64,000 nt of DNA from Picochlorum sp. 'celeri' (Eukaryota; Chlorophyta; Trebouxiophyceae), in NCBI GenBank assembly GCA_010909725.1, contig JAACMV010000006.1, positions 310,001-374,000 of the forward strand, written 5' to 3'. This document shows, one piece after another, positions 59,262 through 64,000 of this stretch (position 1 is its first letter; each line of letters begins with the position of its first letter). Made by a program: the position numbers and the translations under genes. Under the pieces are notes generated by a model, which did not search any database, was not told the origin of the DNA, and saw only the letters and a program-made list of their open reading frames with translations.

Positions 59262-59780
59262 GACTATGGATTGATTGCAAAATCAATCTTTTCTAGATTG
59301 GCAATGAGATGTTTTCTCTTTGCGATACTAATAACCATGTGAAGATAAAAATAGTATTAGATGGATATCAATTGCATTGTTTCATGTAGCATTAAGTAGT
59401 ATTCAAAATCCACCAGAAGGATGCTCAGAGAGGATAGTGCCAGCTGGCTCCAACATGGGTGGAGTCTCTTTTCTCCTTCTTCTTCTTCTTTGAGTTGGCC
59501 ATAATCCTATGATGTTGATGTTGATGGCGCATTCTCTTCAATTGCCCTGGATTGTACTTTATATGCGTATTGAGAACATACGTGTTACACCTCCCTTCTT
59601 CTCTCCTGAAGCAGAATGGATGGATGGTCTGCAGCTGCAGAGAACTCGAGAGGCTTATCTGAACCAATGATGATGGGTCGAATGCAATACACCTACTATG
59701 GATTTCAACTGAATCTGTGACTCAGATAGTGCAGTAAATTATAATTAATGGCATTATATTGACTCACAGTGCAATAAAAG
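59262..59780. other. Divergent promoter region, hydrolase / ClpP, with a possible tiny ORF
   Basis: On the minus strand an open frame at 59667-59425 ends in MANSKKKKKEKRDSTHVGAS and five more residues, with a basic run just upstream. It might be the last exon of a small gene but I could find no supporting splice pair or family. Confidence 0.35.
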
Positions 59781-60743
59781 ATGCTGACGACTGTAAAGAC
59801 ACCGGTTGGCCGTAGCATGGCCAGAACCTCGCGGGGCTGTGTTATGGCCAGGGCTCGCATGAGAAGGTATGATTGGTATATTTGTGATTGAGATGATTAT
59901 GACAACAATGGTGGTGTCGTATCGCCGAGGTGGAAGAAAATACATCAGAACAGGCTGCTGCTCTCATGTACTGTGCTCGTTGAATATCCTTGGATAGCGT
60001 TTGTTTGGTAGCATATTGATGATATGATGATGAATATTATTCATTAATGGGATTGATCTGGTGTATGGTGCAGTTATTCTTCGAATCTGTGGGTGCCCAC
60101 TTCGGAGCGACAGGCTGGCCTCGACAGCAGAGAAGACAATATGATTTGGGCTGGTCAGGGCCCTCCTCCTCCAAGTCCTCTTGTGATTGAGAGATTCCAG
60201 CAGGTTGTGTCCCAGCTGTTTCAGCAGAGGATTGTTAGAATGGGTGGGCCAGTTGATGATGACATGGCCAACCTCATTGTTGCTCAGCTGTTGTATTTGG
60301 ACTCTATTGATCAGAAAAAGGATATTACATTGTATGTGAACTCTCCTGGAGGAAGTGTGACTGCTGGTATGGCCATCTTTGATACGATGAGGCATATCCG
60401 TCCGGATGTAAGCACTGTGTGTGTTGGTTTGGCTGCATCAATGGGGGCCTTCATTCTGGCCAGCGGTGAGAAGGGAAAGAGGTATTCTCTGCCAAACTCT
60501 CGCATCATGATCCATCAGCCACTCGGTGGCGCTCAGGGTCAGGCAGCAGATATCGAGATTCAGGCAAATGAAATTTTGCACCACAAGCTCACGTTGAATG
60601 GATACTTGGCGGAATTCACTGGGCAGCCCATGGATCAAATCACCATAGATACAGATAGAGACTTTTTCATGAGCGCTCAAGAAGCTACAGAGTATGGATT
60701 GATTGATGCAGTCATCTCAAAGCCTGCCTTAGCAGCCATGTAA
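59781..60743 (+). CDS. CLPP: ATP-dependent Clp protease proteolytic subunit, organellar (plastid ClpP)
   Basis: Serine peptidase ring of the Clp complex, probably in the plastid stroma. Exons 59781-59866 and 60074-60743 give 251 residues. The first ~29 residues, encoded by exon 1, are rich in Arg, Thr and Met and lack acids ([18 protein letters not shown]), a typical organelle presequence. The catalytic triad is complete: Ser in [14 protein letters not shown], His in [11 protein letters not shown], Asp in [32 protein letters not shown] and [20 protein letters not shown] are family blocks. It is closest to nuclear ClpP of the plant ClpP3-6 group. The mitochondrial ClpP2 alternative cannot be excluded. 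Confidence 0.92.
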
Positions 60744-60819
60744 CAATACAATAACATGCAATGATGATAATACTCTTCTTACATCACAATATATATCATA
60801 ATCAAATGTATACGCAAAA

Positions 60820-61158
60820 TTACAGCCCTATGTCCAAGCCCTTTCCAACAGTGACACCAATGAGTTCCAACAACCCCTTGCCAGCCACAGCCTCAAGAAT
60901 GAGAAGAGCAAAGAAGCCAATCATGGCCGCCCTGCTATTTAAAACTTCGGCATTGTCCACAAATCCAAACATTGGTGGAGGCACAATTGGAGACCGAGGT
61001 GGCTGCGTCACACCTTTGGGAGGAGTGGCAGCTACAGCAACTTGAAGATGATGATGTGCTCTCCTGGTTCCTTGAACCAACTTGGTCTGAAGAGGTGCTG
61101 TTGACACATACAGCCTGTTCCCTGGGAGGGTCACATGTCTATGTATAAGGGACGCCAT
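60820..61158 (-). CDS. OHP1: One-helix protein OHP1 (HLIP/LHC-like)
   Basis: Thylakoid protein that binds chlorophyll and carotenoids during photosystem II assembly, usually with OHP2 and HCF244. Intronless, 112 residues. Residues 1-50 form a transit peptide (Arg/Thr/His-rich). The mature part is a Pro-rich linker, then FGFVDNAEVLNSRAAMIGFF with the LHC motif ExxNxRxAMxG carrying the Mg-ligand Glu and Asn, the rest of the helix, and the OHP1-type end GKGLLELIGVTVGKGLDIGL. TTACA (TGTAA) lies near 60779. Convergent with ClpP, 76 bp between stops. Confidence 0.93.
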   Translation of the reverse strand: MASLIHRHVTLPGNRLYVSTAPLQTKLVQGTRRAHHHLQVAVAATPPKGVTQPPRSPIVPPPMFGFVDNAEVLNSRAAMIGFFALLILEAVAGKGLLELIGVTVGKGLDIGL

Positions 61159-61904
61159 TGCAATCTATGTTTGTTGTAATATGAACTGCACACATAATCG
61201 AATACGACGTGTGATGTGCGCTTGTCAACAATAGCCTCGCTTTACTTCCAAGACCATACCAACAAAGAGTAGACTCTCAAGAGGCCCTCCTGGCCACGAG
61301 TTCTTGCGAATGAAATGCTCGCATTTCCCTCCATGTGGGTCTTTAGAAGGATGAAAAAAATACTTTTATGCGTACCTTAGTGCCAAATAAATGCACAATG
61401 AAATCAATTCTGGACCACGAGAGTCAGAGACACCTAGAGCTGCAGAGGAGATTGGTTGCAAATGGATAGCAACGCCCAATCTATCTGTGTAATAAGGTTG
61501 ATATAATACTATGGATTGTAATGCACTGGCTAGAATTGGCCAATGGAGTGTTGTAGTGACATATCCAATCAAAAAAGGGTTGCTCTCAGGGATACATATT
61601 AAGGAGCGACGGCACGTGGAACAACAACACTATCTGTGCCATGTTGATCAACCATACCTCGTATCTCGACCGTTATGCGATTAAAAATACTTCTTTTCCT
61701 TCATATATGCGCTGAGATCCTGTATAGAGCATTTGGAGCCATGGTTGTCGCAGCGTCTGCTAGCGATGAGTGACTTGAAATGACGAGACAGGAACTCAAG
61801 TCTTTTTTAGAAAAGATACCTGATGTGATACAACTGAAGTCAGTTTATTAGGAATTTGGTTGTATCCAGTGACATTAGCTATTGTCAGGGTGAGGGACTG
61901 AACC
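61159..61904. other. Divergent promoter region, OHP1 / EPL1-like gene
   Basis: Large for this region (746 bp). No gene recognised; the ORF at 61366-61572 (-) has no motif. Confidence 0.45.
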
Positions 61905-64000
61905 ATGGGACTGCTTTCCTGGTTTGGGTTGAGTAGATGGAAGAGCAAGGAGGAGAAGGATGAGGAGCAGCTCGTTGATCACACAGAGTGTAATGATGGT
62001 CATGAGGATGCAATCCTGAAGGATACGGGAAGGAATGGCAGAGGCCAGCCAAGGCATACTTTGAGGAAAGGTCAGAAGACTCGTCAGGGGAGAGCTTCTT
62101 ATAGGAATGGATCTTCGACACTGCGTGTTACTATATCTAAGAAGACGAAAAAGTCGGGGAGATTAGGCGCGTCTCCTGCGGGTAGAGGTGGAAGAAGGCA
62201 GGGCTTGCGCACAGACTCTGTTGCTACAGATTTGAAAGGTAAAAAGCATTCGAATGGTACAGCGGATCAAATACATCTAAAGAGATCAACTAGCTCAACT
62301 GCGTATGATGCTGGGAAATTGGCTTTGAGCAATGTGAAGGCATTGTGGAAGGTGAGGCCATTGCCAGTTGATGAGAAGATTCGAGTTTTCATCTCTGGTA
62401 GAGATGATGGGTGCAAAGAGTATTGTGGTGGAGAATTCTATCAATGGATGAAAGAGTCTGAATTAGGGTTTACGGATCCAATGGAGGCTGGGGCGTATCC
62501 TTTAATCATTCAGGATTCAGAATTAAGGCAGGTGTTGGAGATCAAATATCCCTCTGAAAGAGCGCTGCAGAACACATATGGCAATTCAGGATCGTATAAA
62601 AAAATACGTTCTGGGAGGAATGAGAATAATAATAATAACCAGAACGGCATCAAGGTGCCAGTTTGGAGAAAGCTGGCACCTGCTGAATGTCCTGAGAATA
62701 TCCTACAGCATCATCATGCTGATGTTTCAGTGGTGGTGAGGAATCCTGAAGGAAACGCTGAAGTTTCAGTGAAGAGTCTTCATACATTAGGTGGTATCAA
62801 AGAAGCATCAAGGAAAGCGGAACAGGCAAACAGAAGCAATGAGCAAGCATATATACGGTACATGCAACCCACCCCAGATGAACTGGACCAGGCCATTGAG
62901 TATGATCTTGATGACGAAGACGAGCAGTGGCTGAACGCGTACAATAAGTCTCAATCTACATCTCTTCAATTAAAGGAAGAGTGGATGGAACATCTCATGG
63001 ATAGAATGGAGAAGGAATACACATACGAGTTGCAAAAGCACCCAGAAAAATGGATTGTCCAGCAAGAGACTCTCCAAAACGAAACAGATGGCATGTTGGG
63101 GCAACATAATGCACCCAATACATCTTTGGTGCTACCATCAATATCTGAACTATTCCCCCTTAAAAAGTGCCTGAAGGCTCGAGGTTTAAGCCTGGATAGT
63201 AAAGTGGTCAGACGTGTGTACAACTATTGGAAGAAGAAACATGAAAAGGCTGGCAGACCACTCATTCAGAGATTATGGTATGAACCACCATGGCACAAAA
63301 AAGCTGCAGATGCAACTACAACTGCATCAGATGGAGACGATGTCTTCTCAGGATATGATGTTCCTACAACTCTATCTAGAATAAGAAAACGCAAAATGAA
63401 TGACTTCGAGGTCCAGTCTCGATTTGATATACTTCGTCGTGATTTAGAAATGGTCAGGACCATGGCAGACTTGATTCGCAGGCGTGAAAAATTGAAGAGG
63501 CAGGAAATGGCACTTCTCAAAACTGAATGGGAGTCGAGATTACAAGGTATGGAACCAAATATTTCCCTTTATGAAACTTGGATAGTACTCACATTTTATT
63601 TGATTGCTGTGTAGATATAATATCTGGCAAATCTATATCGTCGACAAGGCGGCATCTGAAATCTCGCCCTCCCCCTGTATCCTCTGTGATAGTTTCCTGT
63701 AGAAGGCGGGAAGAACCTCATCATCCCTTGTCTACTCCGAGGGCTGGCCCAAGCCGCGTCGAAGGTAGAGCTGCCAGGCTTGCAGCAAGACGAAGTGCAA
63801 GGAGCGAGGCCTTGCAAACCACATCAGTTCAGAGCTTTAGAGGCAAGGCTTCGAAGAAGAAATCAATAGGCTCCCAGACCATGCAGAGAAACAAAAACAC
63901 CTCACAGACGGCCCAACAGAAGAATTCTAGAGCCCAGCCAAGAAGTAAAACAGGTCGATTTGTTTCCTGCCAGAGAAATAAGCGCATGAAATCATCTGCA
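61905..64000 (+). CDS. Enhancer-of-polycomb-like protein (NuA4/EPL1 type), 3' end outside window
   Basis: Scaffold of NuA4-type histone acetyltransferase complexes. Exon 1 is 61905-63546; exon 2 starts at 63615 and stays open to the window edge. Residues 1-150 are basic and low in complexity. The EPL domain runs from about 280 to 545: IRYMQPTPDELDQAIEYDLDD with DEQWLNAYNK (the EDxxWL element), then VVRRVYNYWKKKHEKAGRPL followed by IQRLWYEPPW, the most conserved block, and a terminal helix DLIRRREKLKRQEM. Exon 2 is a basic, Arg/Ser/Gln-rich tail. The last motifs are also seen in plant EPL1 and in BRPF/JADE proteins, but no PHD finger precedes the domain here. The start gives MGLLSWFGLSRWK, possibly a longer leader. 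Confidence 0.82.

Noticed and set aside
59425..59667. 81-codon minus-strand frame ending in a lysine run and a Trp-containing tail
   Set aside because: Looks slightly protein-like but no ATG context, splice partner or family supports it; mentioned only as part of the intergenic stretch.

Overview
This is nuclear DNA from a green-lineage alga. It shows mixed-strand genes with short GT-AG introns, eukaryotic gene families throughout, and plastid genes: a OHP1-type one-helix protein, a nuclear ClpP with a presequence, a NEOXANTHIN-DEFICIENT 1 homologue and a plastid-type hexose-phosphate transporter. A coiled-coil protein resembling outer-dynein-arm docking factors hints at a flagellated ancestry. 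TGTAA occurs close behind (or overlaps) the stop of about two thirds of the genes; this pentamer is the poly(A) signal of later-branching chlorophytes, so I lean to a chlorophyte, but I cannot name the genus. Gene density is high, about one gene per 2.1 kb. I assembled 60 coding introns by hand; all end in AG.

Layout. 1-14.6 kb: partial TBC Rab-GAP (-), kinesin (+), enolase with an N-terminal extension (+), LST8 (+), BAT2_N/MOS1-like protein (-), Tim17/22/23-family protein (+), cytosolic TrpRS (-), oxysterol-binding-protein-related gene (+). 15-21.3 kb: NHA-type Na+/H+ antiporter, 13-exon ER PDI, FEN1 (all +). 21.8-29.6 kb: two LysM surface proteins followed by a chitin synthase, all +, the most interesting block. 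29.7-34.9 kb: ribosomal protein S11 (-), SirB1/transglutaminase-like protein, a secreted unknown, a JmjC ribosomal oxygenase (+). 34.9-36.7 kb: accessory stretch with a 561-bp hAT-type non-autonomous transposon. 36.7-45.5 kb: plastid hexose-phosphate transporter (+), unknown membrane protein (-), coiled-coil protein (-), V-ATPase subunit A (+), histone H2B (+), U5 snRNP Dib1 (-). 45.5-56.1 kb: transportin (-), SF3B2 (+), Mpv17 family (+), an unknown protein and a TAF1C-like protein (both -, with overlapping stop and start). 56.4-64 kb: NXD1 (+), a 62-residue PDCD4/HABP4-motif protein (+), alpha/beta hydrolase (-), ClpP (+), OHP1 (-), and an Enhancer-of-polycomb-like protein running off the end (+).

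Most genes are single housekeeping genes with no operon logic. The exceptions are the LysM-LysM-chitin synthase run, which looks like a cell-surface polysaccharide neighbourhood; the cluster of plastid genes (NXD1, ClpP, OHP1) near the right end; and the overlapping TAF1C-like/unknown pair, which could be a bicistronic locus. All gene models are inferred from reading frame, splice motifs and family similarity remembered by eye; no search or transcript data were available.
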